7,281 nucleotides of DNA from CAVZKK01 sp964573475 (GCA_964573475.1 CAZNJT010000074.1:1-7281); one strand, 5' to 3'. Numbered from the stretch's first letter, positions 1 to 7,136 are shown. Notes: generated by a model from the sequence alone, not told the origin. Translations and numbers: made by a program.

Positions 1-1
1 C

Positions 2-3000
2 CCTGAACCAGGGCAATACGCAAACTACGTTATGAATTACTATGACTCTTCAGGATACTTGATTGGTCAACTAGGATATCTAAACTTCACATATGAGTAT
101 TACATTGAACCCTACAAAATCTACATCACAGTATGGGGGGGAACAGACCCCTCTGGATACATTTATACAGACTGGATGATCGTTAATACGATGAATAGAT
201 TCGTGGAGAGCGGGTTCTGGGCTGGTTTGTGGTATCCTGGATGGGTTGAAACTGACATAGATGTAGGCTCTACGATAAATCTTCTTTATGGCACAGCAAC
301 AGTTAACGGCACAAAAACGATTGTGGCTAGTCCACGAGCGATCGATTGCTGGGAAATACCTTACATCACGTATGGAATCACGGACGATATGTACTATGAC
401 AAAAAATCTGGGCTTTGGGTTAGAATGGAAGTTATAATCCCTACTTATGGGCTCGAAGAACTAATACTTACTGACACAAACATTCCAATAGGAATTCAGT
501 ACAAACATGATCTTGGAGTAACAATAGAAGCGCCGCAGAAGCTAAAACCAGGCGATTCCTCAATGCTAAGTGCAACAGTTTACAATTTAGGATTAAGCAA
601 TGAAAGCAATGTAGATATTGAAATTCTCATAAATGGCACTGAAGTAGCAAGTGCATCATCACTTAGCCTTCCCAACGGTACATGGTATACCCTAGATTAT
701 TATTGGACACCAACTAGAGAAGGAGTCTATAACATAACTGCCTACGCACCAACCTTGACAGATGAAAACGTTACCATCAATAATGTTGCTAGCAAGATTG
801 TTCGCGTTCGCACAATCCAAGTTGCGTTAATATCTGCCGATTCAGAGTTGGCCACCATAGCGCCCGTATTGGATTCTATGGGAATAGGCTACGACATATA
901 CGATAACAATAACATGTATGTTTACACAGAAAACCTAAGCCTACTCCTCAACTACAAAGCAGTAATTTTCTACAACGCTTATAGATCGATAACTCCAAGC
1001 GAATATTCAGCGCTTGAGTCTTATCTACCATCTGGCGGAACCTTGCTTGTTACAGGTTATAATAGCCTAATAAGTGATACACTTCTAGCAAACCTTGTTC
1101 GCTCATCATCAACAGGCGACGACACGGGACAATCCGATTTGATAGTGATTGATGATACACATCCCATAGTAAATGGACCCTACGGAAGCTTTCCAGCAGG
1201 ATACCACATATATGGCTTGTACGGCGACTGCGATAGGGTTGAAGCTGATATTGCCCGAGGAGCAGTAACGGTGGCGGAACTTGCAGATGGATACGATAGA
1301 ATCATAGCTACAGAGGGTCTTCCTGGAAAAGTTGTCTTTTGGAATGGAGATGGAACGTATGACTGGTACTATTACAGCGACTGTCAAATAATGCTGAAAA
1401 ACCTAATGCACTGGTTCTTAGTTCGCTACGAACATGAACTTGTCGTTCATTTGCAAACTCCACTCTTCCTTGAACCTGGCGGTTCTGCTGTGCTAAACGC
1501 AACCGTGACGAACGATGGCCTTAACGATGAGGCTGACGTTAATCTGCAGCTTTTAATAAACGGCACATTAGTGGAAAATGTGACTATACCTATGCTGTTG
1601 AATGGATCATCTTACACAATAAACCATCTCTGGACTCCGAACCGTACCGGAAAATACAATATAACTGTATATGCTCCACCAGTTTTTGGCGAGACCATGA
1701 CAGCGAACAACATTTACTCGAGACTTGTGCCAGTGCAGTATGCGCCGAGGATCCTTGCTTATGTGGGGTATACTGATTACTACCAGTACAAGAATACTCT
1801 AAATGCTATAAATTCAACGTTTGGACCTAATTATCATCTAACTGAGTTTAGTGATTACACCCAGCTAGATTCAATGCTTTCAGAAAAGGACATTCTACTT
1901 ATTCCAGATCAAGAATATGCAAGCTTCTCTACTATGGAAATGATTGGTGGAGCATGGACTGGAACTTTACGGGACTTCTTACAAGCTGGCGGAATTATAA
2001 TCCTCTGTGATGGACATTACGGTTACGGTGGCACCTATGGCATCCTAACAGGCGCTAATCTGATGCAAATCTCATACACTAACTACCGAAGCTTTTATTC
2101 GCTCTATCTAGTTGATGCAAGCGATCCCTTGGCTAAAGGTGTATCAACATCATTTAACGCTCCCTATGCAACAGTAAGTTACGCAACAGATGAAACAAAT
2201 GTTGTTGTTAATGATGGCGTTGATCCAGTAGTGATTCATAAAAAAGTTGGTGAAGGCCACATAGCGCTTCTCGGATTTGACTTTGAATTCTCTAATCCAG
2301 ATGCAGAGCGAATATTAGGCAACGCCGTAGATCTTGGGATTCATATTACTATGTCAATGACTCTTTCTGCTGGTTCTCCTGGAGCTGAGGTAAGAATAAG
2401 CGGAACTAAAGCGACACCATATGGCACAGTTTCAATCTTCTGGGATGATACTTTAGCTGGAAACACGACAGCCAACGGCTTAGGTAACTTTGCCTACTTG
2501 CTGACTGTTCCTGAAGGTGCTTCTATGGGTGTTCATGAGATTAAAGCCGTAGACATAGCCACAGACAGGGAAGCTTCGATGTTCTTCAGAATAATTCAAA
2601 TCGCATTAAGTCCTTCTAAAGGCCCTATGGGAACAAAAGTAACCATCACAGGTTTTGGCTTCATGCCAAGCATTCAGGCAGCAGTAACATTCAATGATGT
2701 GCTGATGGGCTATGCTAATGTTGACAGTTTCGGAAACTTCACTTTCACCTTTAACATACCGCTTTCTGCTGCAGGTGTTCAGACAATAAAGGCATTTGAA
2801 ACCGGAGGCAACTATGCATTTGCAATGTTCACAGTTGTCGATGTTACTCCGTTGGATGTTACCGTTGATGTTGGCGCTATACACTTCTTAGGAGAAGTGG
2901 CTGAATTCTATACACAAGTAGCCTTCAAAGGAATTGCAGTCAACGCCACAAGCATTAATGCCCTGCTCTATAAACCAAACGGTGCCACTGAAAGTCTATC

Positions 3001-3547
3001 AGCTCAACTGATCGCAACTGGCTTGTATAAGATACCTTACACCATACTTGGAAATGAAACTGGCACGTATACATTGGTTGTTACAGTAAGCTATGTTTCA
3101 GACACTGTAGAATCTAATGGGACTTCCTTCAAGTGCTTCTTGGTGAGTAGCACCCTAGCGTTGATGAACAATCGAGTAATAGAGATTAAAGATGGTCTGG
3201 CGCTGGTTCAGAACGACTTGGGTTTTGTCAAGCTCAATTTGACAGCCATGAACGTAACTCTTCAGAGCATCTTCCTCAAAGTCATAAGCATCAACGGCAC
3301 CACAGCAACGATTCAAACAACTTTAGGCGTGATGAACGGAACAATTACTACAATAAAAGGCAACTTTGCAACAGTCGTTGTTCCAGGCTTTGACCAAATC
3401 GAAACTGACATTTCCAGTCTAAAAGGAACACAAGAATCATGGACAATTCCACAATATGCTACTCTCATAATAGCATTAATAGCCGCTGTTGCTTCAACGC
3501 TTTCGCTAATGTTCATGAGACGCAAGAAACCTACAGAAACAAAATAA
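2..3547 (+). CDS. Large C-terminally anchored surface protein with duplicated CARDB-like/GATase-like modules (5' partial)
   Basis: The frame is open to the window edge, with ten codons before the first ATG at 32, so the true start and any signal peptide lie upstream. Residues are counted from that ATG. Residues 1-155 are a beta-rich region with a YYDKKSGLW motif that I associate with archaeal secreted proteins. Residues 158-262 and 468-568 are CARDB-like beta domains, clearly related to each other (both have a LINGT strand, a WTP turn and a YNIT.YAP end). Each is followed by a GATase/ThuA-like alpha/beta domain (about 264-465 and 572-768) with a GG-plus-hydrophobic strand (GGTLLV, GGIIIL). 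Residues about 771-854 and 855-937 are Ig/IPT-TIG-like, and 938-1038 are another beta domain. Residues 1049-1131 are Thr/Asn-rich and repetitive. A transmembrane helix at about 1142-1162 is followed by RRKK, placing the bulk outside the cell. I count 24 N-glycosylation sequons. An adhesion, S-layer-associated or ligand-binding role is inferred; no enzyme activity can be assigned. Confidence 0.85.
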   Translation, partial: PEPGQYANYVMNYYDSSGYLIGQLGYLNFTYEYYIEPYKIYITVWGGTDPSGYIYTDWMIVNTMNRFVESGFWAGLWYPGWVETDIDVGSTINLLYGTATVNGTKTIVASPRAIDCWEIPYITYGITDDMYYDKKSGLWVRMEVIIPTYGLEELILTDTNIPIGIQYKHDLGVTIEAPQKLKPGDSSMLSATVYNLGLSNESNVDIEILINGTEVASASSLSLPNGTWYTLDYYWTPTREGVYNITAYAPTLTDENVTINNVASKIVRVRTIQVALISADSELATIAPVLDSMGIGYDIYDNNNMYVYTENLSLLLNYKAVIFYNAYRSITPSEYSALESYLPSGGTLLVTGYNSLISDTLLANLVRSSSTGDDTGQSDLIVIDDTHPIVNGPYGSFPAGYHIYGLYGDCDRVEADIARGAVTVAELADGYDRIIATEGLPGKVVFWNGDGTYDWYYYSDCQIMLKNLMHWFLVRYEHELVVHLQTPLFLEPGGSAVLNATVTNDGLNDEADVNLQLLINGTLVENVTIPMLLNGSSYTINHLWTPNRTGKYNITVYAPPVFGETMTANNIYSRLVPVQYAPRILAYVGYTDYYQYKNTLNAINSTFGPNYHLTEFSDYTQLDSMLSEKDILLIPDQEYASFSTMEMIGGAWTGTLRDFLQAGGIIILCDGHYGYGGTYGILTGANLMQISYTNYRSFYSLYLVDASDPLAKGVSTSFNAPYATVSYATDETNVVVNDGVDPVVIHKKVGEGHIALLGFDFEFSNPDAERILGNAVDLGIHITMSMTLSAGSPGAEVRISGTKATPYGTVSIFWDDTLAGNTTANGLGNFAYLLTVPEGASMGVHEIKAVDIATDREASMFFRIIQIALSPSKGPMGTKVTITGFGFMPSIQAAVTFNDVLMGYANVDSFGNFTFTFNIPLSAAGVQTIKAFETGGNYAFAMFTVVDVTPLDVTVDVGAIHFLGEVAEFYTQVAFKGIAVNATSINALLYKPNGATESLSAQLIATGLYKIPYTILGNETGTYTLVVTVSYVSDTVESNGTSFKCFLVSSTLALMNNRVIEIKDGLALVQNDLGFVKLNLTAMNVTLQSIFLKVISINGTTATIQTTLGVMNGTITTIKGNFATVVVPGFDQIETDISSLKGTQESWTIPQYATLIIALIAAVASTLSLMFMRRKKPTETK
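3537..3547 (-). terminator. Possible T-rich terminator of the rpo5 gene
   Basis: On the minus strand the sequence TTATTTTGTTT lies about 22-33 bases past the TGA stop of the subunit H gene. It overlaps the last codons of the convergent surface-protein gene. The T-run is short and interrupted, so this is a weak call. Confidence 0.3.
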
Positions 3548-3556
3548 CCTTCTACC

Positions 3557-3566
3557 TTTTTCTTTT
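3557..3566 (+). terminator. Oligo-T terminator of the surface-protein gene
   Basis: The plus strand reads TTTTTCTTTT starting ten bases after the TAA stop of the surface-protein gene. No stem-loop precedes it, which fits archaeal termination on U-tracts. It lies in the 22-bp gap between two convergent genes. Confidence 0.55.
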
Positions 3567-3569
3567 AAT

Positions 3570-4127
3570 TCATTCTACAACATATCGGTAGGCTATATGC
3601 GTTCCAGCTGTGGCGCTCTTTCTGATAACTCGCAGTACGTCTCCTGGCTGTGCGTCTATAGCTTTAACCGCAGGGTCTGAAGACTTAATCTGAGGTAATT
3701 GGTAGGGGTGGACCTTATATTGTGCTAGGAGCTGTTCCTTTTCTTCCTCTGTTAAGATTTCATGTTTTGGAACGAGCTTATGCTCGAAAAGGTCAAAAAC
3801 CGGAAAAGTTCTGGGTAAAAGCTCTATCCCCTTCTTTTGGGCACTCTGTTTAACGGCGTGTGTGTATCTTCCACTTGTAACTATTATTCCTCTTTTCACG
3901 TTTGCTTCCGTCATGACTTTCTGCAAACGGTTAATGGATGCTATGCCCACGGTGCTTTCGTCTGGTATGCACCATATGAGGGCATTTTGTTTCTCTTTTG
4001 GGATTTCGACAACATAGCTGATGGCGTCTTTCTGTTTCTCCTTCTTGATAAGCTTGTACCTTCTCAGTTTGATCAAAACTTTGGCTTTGCGTTCTTCCAA
4101 ACTTTCCCCTTTAACACTCAAATCCAT
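3570..4127 (-). CDS. rpo5: RNA polymerase subunit H (Rpo5) with an extra N-terminal Rpb5-jaw/Mrr-like domain
   Basis: This is a subunit of the archaeal RNA polymerase, sited at the downstream DNA jaw. The 185-residue product has two parts. Residues about 113-184 match the complete archaeal subunit H family: FEHKLVPKHEIL (114-125), QLPQIKSSDP (143-152), then PGDVLRVIRKSATAG (161-175) and a YRYVV end. Archaeal Rpo5 is normally only this part, about 80 residues. Residues 1-112 are extra. They contain PDESTVGI (55-62) and RGIIVTSG (79-86) followed by AVKQSAQKKG, which resemble from memory the eukaryotic Rpb5 jaw (EEPKVGIKTI, RAIIV, AKQS in human). The same block resembles the back half of Mrr-like nuclease domains, but no QxK or ExK pair is visible where one would be expected (IWCI at 51-54). 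An in-frame TAG three codons upstream fixes the ATG as the first possible start. The gene is monocistronic here and away from rpoB, its usual archaeal neighbour. It could be the sole subunit H or a paralogue. Confidence 0.92.
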   Translation of the reverse strand: MDLSVKGESLEERKAKVLIKLRRYKLIKKEKQKDAISYVVEIPKEKQNALIWCIPDESTVGIASINRLQKVMTEANVKRGIIVTSGRYTHAVKQSAQKKGIELLPRTFPVFDLFEHKLVPKHEILTEEEKEQLLAQYKVHPYQLPQIKSSDPAVKAIDAQPGDVLRVIRKSATAGTHIAYRYVVE

Positions 4128-4130
4128 AAA

Positions 4131-4135
4131 CTCCT
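4131..4135 (-). promoter_or_regulatory. Ribosome binding site of rpo5
   Basis: The minus strand reads AGGAG followed by TTT and then ATG. The Shine-Dalgarno core is good, but the 3-base spacer is shorter than usual. No other in-frame start exists upstream because of a TAG, and the next in-frame Met lies deep inside the protein, so this start stands. Confidence 0.6.
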
Positions 4136-4175
4136 AATTCCAAGAACATTCGAAACCTAAACGCAACATTAACCC

Positions 4176-4188
4176 TTTAAACTTTACG
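4176..4188 (-). promoter_or_regulatory. BRE/TATA-like promoter of rpo5
   Basis: Read on the minus strand this is CGTAAAG followed by TTTAAA, close to an archaeal BRE plus TATA box. The TATA centre is about 51 bases before the ATG. With initiation about 25 bases downstream of it, the leader would be about 25 bases and would include the AGGAG site. TTTAAA is a palindrome, so direction rests on the purine-rich BRE-like side. Confidence 0.45.
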
Positions 4189-4192
4189 CTTA

Positions 4193-4207
4193 GCAAAAAG
4201 TTAAAAA
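4193..4207 (+). promoter_or_regulatory. BRE/TATA-like promoter of the tldDE operon
   Basis: The sequence GCAAAAAG followed by TTAAAAA resembles an archaeal BRE plus TATA box. Its centre is about 53 bases before the tldD ATG, which puts the expected transcript start near 4230 and gives a leader of about 27 bases. A weak Shine-Dalgarno AGGA at 4243-4246 lies 10 bases before the start codon. Confidence 0.45.
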
Positions 4208-4256
4208 TTGAGCAGACTTATTTGAGTACTTCTAAAAGGTTAAGGATGCGGCTAAA

Positions 4257-5705
4257 ATGTCTTCAGATTTTGGTAGAATAGCCTTAGAAGAAGCAGAGAA
4301 AAAAGGAGCCTCATACGCGGATATTAGAATTAGCGAAATTCTCAACGAAAACTTGACAGTGAAGAATGGCGAACCCGAAGTCATCAGCTTCTCTCAACAG
4401 AAGGGATTTGGCGTTCGAGTGATCATGAATGGTGCATGGGGATTCGCTGGTTCCGTCGACGTAACCAAAGAGGAAATCAAAAAAACCGTTGAAAGAGCAG
4501 TCAGTATTGCAAGAGCTAGTGCTTTACTGAAGAAGAAGGAGGCGGTTTTAGTCCGAGAAAAAGCTAAAAAAGGCAAGTATGCCACCAGCTTCAAAAAAGA
4601 CCCCTTCAAGATTCCTTTAGAGCAAAAGTTGGATGTGCTCATTCAAGCTGGACGAATCCTCAAGGAACAATCTCAGCTAATAAAGGCTTCCTATGCCAAC
4701 TATCGCGGATTTAGAGAGAACAAACTTTTCATGAGTAGCGAAGGAGCAGAAATAAATCAGCAGATAACTTGGTGTGGTGGTGGGCTATCGGCTATAGCTG
4801 TCAAAGGTGGAGAAATGCAGACTAGGTCATATCCGTCGCCATTCAGAGGGGACTTCTCGACGAGCGGTTATGAATTCTTTGAGTCTTTGGCACTGGTAGA
4901 CCATGCAAAAGAAGTGGGGCAAAAGCTTTTGAAACTGTTTGAAGCGGAAAAGTGTCCTTCTGGCGAAATGGATTTAATCTTACATGGCGATCAGCTTGCT
5001 CTGCAAATACACGAAAGCTGCGGGCATCCCACAGAACTTGATCGTGCGTTGGGCACAGAAGCAGATTATGCCGGAACAAGCTTCCTGACGCCTGAAAAAC
5101 TTGGAAAATTCAGATATGGCTCAGAAAAAGTGAACATAGTGGCTAATGCTACCCTTCCAAAGGGGCTTGGGACATTCGGCTACGACGACGAAGGAACACA
5201 AGCAAAAGAAGTATACTTGATCAAGGAAGGGATTTTTGTTGGATATCAAACTTCACGTGAGACTGCAGCTGAGCTAAGCCTCAAAGAAAGCAGCGGTGGA
5301 ATGCGGGCTGATTCTCCTTTGGCTTTGCCAATTATACGTATGACAAACATCAATTTGCTTCCTGGAGATTGGAAGGCTGAAGAGATCATTGAAGACTCGA
5401 AGGATGGCATTTTGATAACGACTAACCGTTCATGGAGCATTGATGATAGACGCATAAACTTTCAGTTTGGCACGGAAATTGGCTGGAGAGTAAAGAATGG
5501 AAGCAAGGAGAGCATGATTAAGAACCCAACATACATGGGTGTGACTCCTCAGTTCTGGGGGTCATGCGACGCCGTAAGCAAAGATGATTGGAAAATGTGG
5601 GGTACCCCAAACTGTGGCAAAGGAGTGCCTGGGCAAGTAATGTACGTTGGACATGGATGTGGAACTGCTAGATTCCGTAAGGTGCATGTTGGATTGATAA
5701 AATAG
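4257..5705 (+). CDS. tldD: TldD metalloprotease subunit
   Basis: TldD is the catalytic subunit of the cytoplasmic TldD/TldE zinc peptidase, which in bacteria degrades unfolded peptides and helps mature some peptide antibiotics (family knowledge). The 482-residue protein has the normal family length. The zinc motif HExxxH is intact as HESCGH (H252, E253, H257). The C-terminal PNCGKGVPGQ segment supplies C453, matching the family's conserved late Cys, expected to be the third zinc ligand. Other hallmarks are FGVRVI near residue 51, a mid-protein YDDEGT (309-314) and TSRETA (332-337). Residues 1-110 form the N-terminal domain and the catalytic half follows. The start is the ATG at 4257; the nearby ATG at 4246 is out of frame. 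tldE follows directly, so the two are almost certainly co-transcribed. The physiological substrate is unknown, and no small peptide-precursor gene is seen in the window. Confidence 0.96.
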   Translation: MSSDFGRIALEEAEKKGASYADIRISEILNENLTVKNGEPEVISFSQQKGFGVRVIMNGAWGFAGSVDVTKEEIKKTVERAVSIARASALLKKKEAVLVREKAKKGKYATSFKKDPFKIPLEQKLDVLIQAGRILKEQSQLIKASYANYRGFRENKLFMSSEGAEINQQITWCGGGLSAIAVKGGEMQTRSYPSPFRGDFSTSGYEFFESLALVDHAKEVGQKLLKLFEAEKCPSGEMDLILHGDQLALQIHESCGHPTELDRALGTEADYAGTSFLTPEKLGKFRYGSEKVNIVANATLPKGLGTFGYDDEGTQAKEVYLIKEGIFVGYQTSRETAAELSLKESSGGMRADSPLALPIIRMTNINLLPGDWKAEEIIEDSKDGILITTNRSWSIDDRRINFQFGTEIGWRVKNGSKESMIKNPTYMGVTPQFWGSCDAVSKDDWKMWGTPNCGKGVPGQVMYVGHGCGTARFRKVHVGLIK

Positions 5706-5706
5706 C

Positions 5707-5711
5707 GGAGG
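5707..5711 (+). promoter_or_regulatory. Ribosome binding site that decides the tldE start
   Basis: A strong GGAGG lies just after the tldD stop. It is 1 base from the ATG at 5713 but 10 bases from the in-frame ATG at 5722. The spacing favours 5722 as the real start. Confidence 0.65.
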
Positions 5712-5721
5712 GATGAAGGTT

Positions 5722-7095
5722 ATGGTTACGGAGAGATTGAAGGAAATCGCCGAGAGAGCCGTTCAATATGCTATGAAGCAGAAGGTTGACCAAGCACAGG
5801 CTTCGGCTTTTCTTGTTGATGATGCCTTGACAAGATTTGCAAACTCCCAGATACATCAAAATGTGGCACAAAAATCAGGCGGAGTATCGCTCAAGGTGAT
5901 TTTAAACAAGCGAATCAGCACAATTCGGGTTGGCACGTTGGAAGAAGAAGAAATTAAAAAGGCTGTTGCTGAAGCTGTTAAGATCGCTAAGGCTTCTTCT
6001 CCAAATAAGGAATTCAAGAGCTTACCAGAACCAGAGAAGTGGAGCCCAATTAAAGGAGCGTTTGACGAGGAAACCGCGAATTGCGAGCCTAAATACAGGG
6101 CGGAAAAGGTTAAAGAAGCAATTGAAACTGCCCATTCAAAATCGCCCGAAGTTAAAGCTGTTGCGGGTTACTTCTCAACAGGATCGATGGCTTATGCTGT
6201 GGCTAATTCACTAGGCGTCTCTGCCTGGGCTGACATATCTGTTGCATACATGAAAACCACAGTAATATCAAAATCTGGGACTTCAGAGGGTTTCGGAGCC
6301 AGAGAAAAATATTCGAGGCGTATTAAAGATATCGAGCCGTCGCTTTTGGCTGAAGATGCTGCTGAAAAGTCTGTGAAAAGCCTAAACCCTGTAAAGCTTA
6401 ATCCAGGTGAGTACGAGGTTGTTTTGTCGCCTTTAGCTGTTTCCACGCTTCTGATGTTCACTGGATTTGTTGGTTTCTCGGCAACAGCCTATCAGGATGG
6501 GCAGTCTTTCGTCAAATACAATCTAAACCAACAGGTGTTCGACAGTAAACTCACCGTAAAAGACGATGCAAGAGATTCCAAAACACTCTATACTGTGCCA
6601 GTGGACGGCGAAGGCGTTCCCAAAAAAGCTTTGGAATTAATAAACAATGGCTTTGTTTCAGAGAAAAGCATATGCTATAACTCTTTTACTGCTGGAAAAG
6701 AAAACAAGAAAAGCACTGGACATGCTGCGCTTCCAATAGGCGATTATTATGGTGAAAGGTCTGCGCCTTCGAATATGATTGTGAAGGCTGGTGACGCGAC
6801 GTTAGAGGAGACAATCAAGGAAACAAAGCATGGAATATTCATAACTGCAGTTCACTATGTGAATCCTGTTGAGCCTACGAAAGTTATCTTAACGGGACTT
6901 ACGAGAGACGGGACCTTCCTCATAGAAAACGGCGAAATCTCGAAACCCATCGTGAACATGCGGTTTACTGACAACATGCTTTCAGCTTTCAAGGACATAC
7001 CAATGATTGGCAAGCAAGTAGAAATGCTGAGAATCACAACAGTTCCTATGATGAAATTGAAGAAACTGCGGTTTGTAGGCATCTCCGCCTACTAA
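5722..7095 (+). CDS. tldE: TldE/PmbA, non-catalytic partner of TldD
   Basis: TldE (PmbA) pairs with TldD to form the active peptidase; it shares the fold but lacks the zinc site. The product is 457 residues from the ATG at 5722, or 460 from the ATG at 5713, three codons upstream in the same frame. The later start is chosen because GGAGG would be only 1 base from the earlier one. Counting from 5713, the segment where TldD has HExxxH reads LSPLAVSTLLMF (238-249), with no zinc motif. Family features include VPVDGEGVP (295-303) and a C-terminal RFTDNMLSAFKDIPMIG stretch (417-433) like the end of PmbA proteins. The N-terminal part (FANSQIHQN, then GVSLKVI) mirrors the start of TldD, reflecting the paralogy. 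It lies 16 bp (or 7 bp) after tldD, forming one operon, with an oligo-T terminator after the stop. Confidence 0.94.
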   Translation: MVTERLKEIAERAVQYAMKQKVDQAQASAFLVDDALTRFANSQIHQNVAQKSGGVSLKVILNKRISTIRVGTLEEEEIKKAVAEAVKIAKASSPNKEFKSLPEPEKWSPIKGAFDEETANCEPKYRAEKVKEAIETAHSKSPEVKAVAGYFSTGSMAYAVANSLGVSAWADISVAYMKTTVISKSGTSEGFGAREKYSRRIKDIEPSLLAEDAAEKSVKSLNPVKLNPGEYEVVLSPLAVSTLLMFTGFVGFSATAYQDGQSFVKYNLNQQVFDSKLTVKDDARDSKTLYTVPVDGEGVPKKALELINNGFVSEKSICYNSFTAGKENKKSTGHAALPIGDYYGERSAPSNMIVKAGDATLEETIKETKHGIFITAVHYVNPVEPTKVILTGLTRDGTFLIENGEISKPIVNMRFTDNMLSAFKDIPMIGKQVEMLRITTVPMMKLKKLRFVGISAY

Positions 7096-7100
7096 ACCCT

Positions 7101-7115
7101 ATTTTCCATCTTTTT
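7101..7115 (+). terminator. Oligo-T terminator of the tldDE operon
   Basis: Two T-runs (TTTT and TTTTT) lie within 20 bases of the tldE stop, with no clear hairpin, as expected for an archaeal terminator. The second run merges into TTTTTAAA (7111-7118), which could instead be a TATA box. However, its centre is only about 22 bases from the next ATG, too close for a transcript that keeps the GGTGG ribosome site. Confidence 0.45.
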
Positions 7116-7125
7116 AAACTAAAAT

Positions 7126-7130
7126 GGTGG
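7126..7130 (+). promoter_or_regulatory. Ribosome binding site of the GNAT-like gene
   Basis: GGTGG lies 6 bases before the ATG at 7137, a good spacing with one mismatch to GGAGG. It supports 7137 over the out-of-frame ATG at 7124. Confidence 0.45.
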
Positions 7131-7136
7131 CAAAGT

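Noticed and set aside
1109..1502. Minus-strand open frames within the surface-protein gene
   Set aside because: They are antisense to a long coherent domain-bearing frame, with no recognisable motif or ribosome site.
824..2340. Active glutamine amidotransferase domains in the surface protein
   Set aside because: The alpha/beta domains resemble the GATase/ThuA fold, but neither copy has the GxCxG nucleophile elbow, so no amidotransferase activity is claimed.
3837..4160. Plus-strand open frame of 107 codons opposite rpo5
   Set aside because: It is antisense to a convincingly identified gene; its translation is Phe- and Cys-rich with no family resemblance.
4170..4245. Imperfect inverted repeat: TTAACCCTTTAA against AAAAGGTTAAGG
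   Set aside because: The arms match only with an extra base, lie about 50 bases apart, and are explained by the A/T-rich promoter elements; not enough for an operator call.
4128..4256. Small RNA or short peptide gene in the divergent intergenic region
   Set aside because: No plausible start with ribosome site and no stable hairpin was seen; the region is accounted for by two promoters and leaders.
4394..5455. Minus-strand open frames within tldD
   Set aside because: They are antisense shadows of a full-length conserved gene.
5930..6214. Plus-strand open frame of 94 codons inside tldE
   Set aside because: It is an out-of-frame shadow of tldE, very rich in Lys, Leu and Arg because the A-rich codons are shifted.
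7124..7126. ATG at 7124 as the start of the last gene
   Set aside because: It is in a different frame from the acetyltransferase-like sequence and would sit before, not after, the GGTGG ribosome site.
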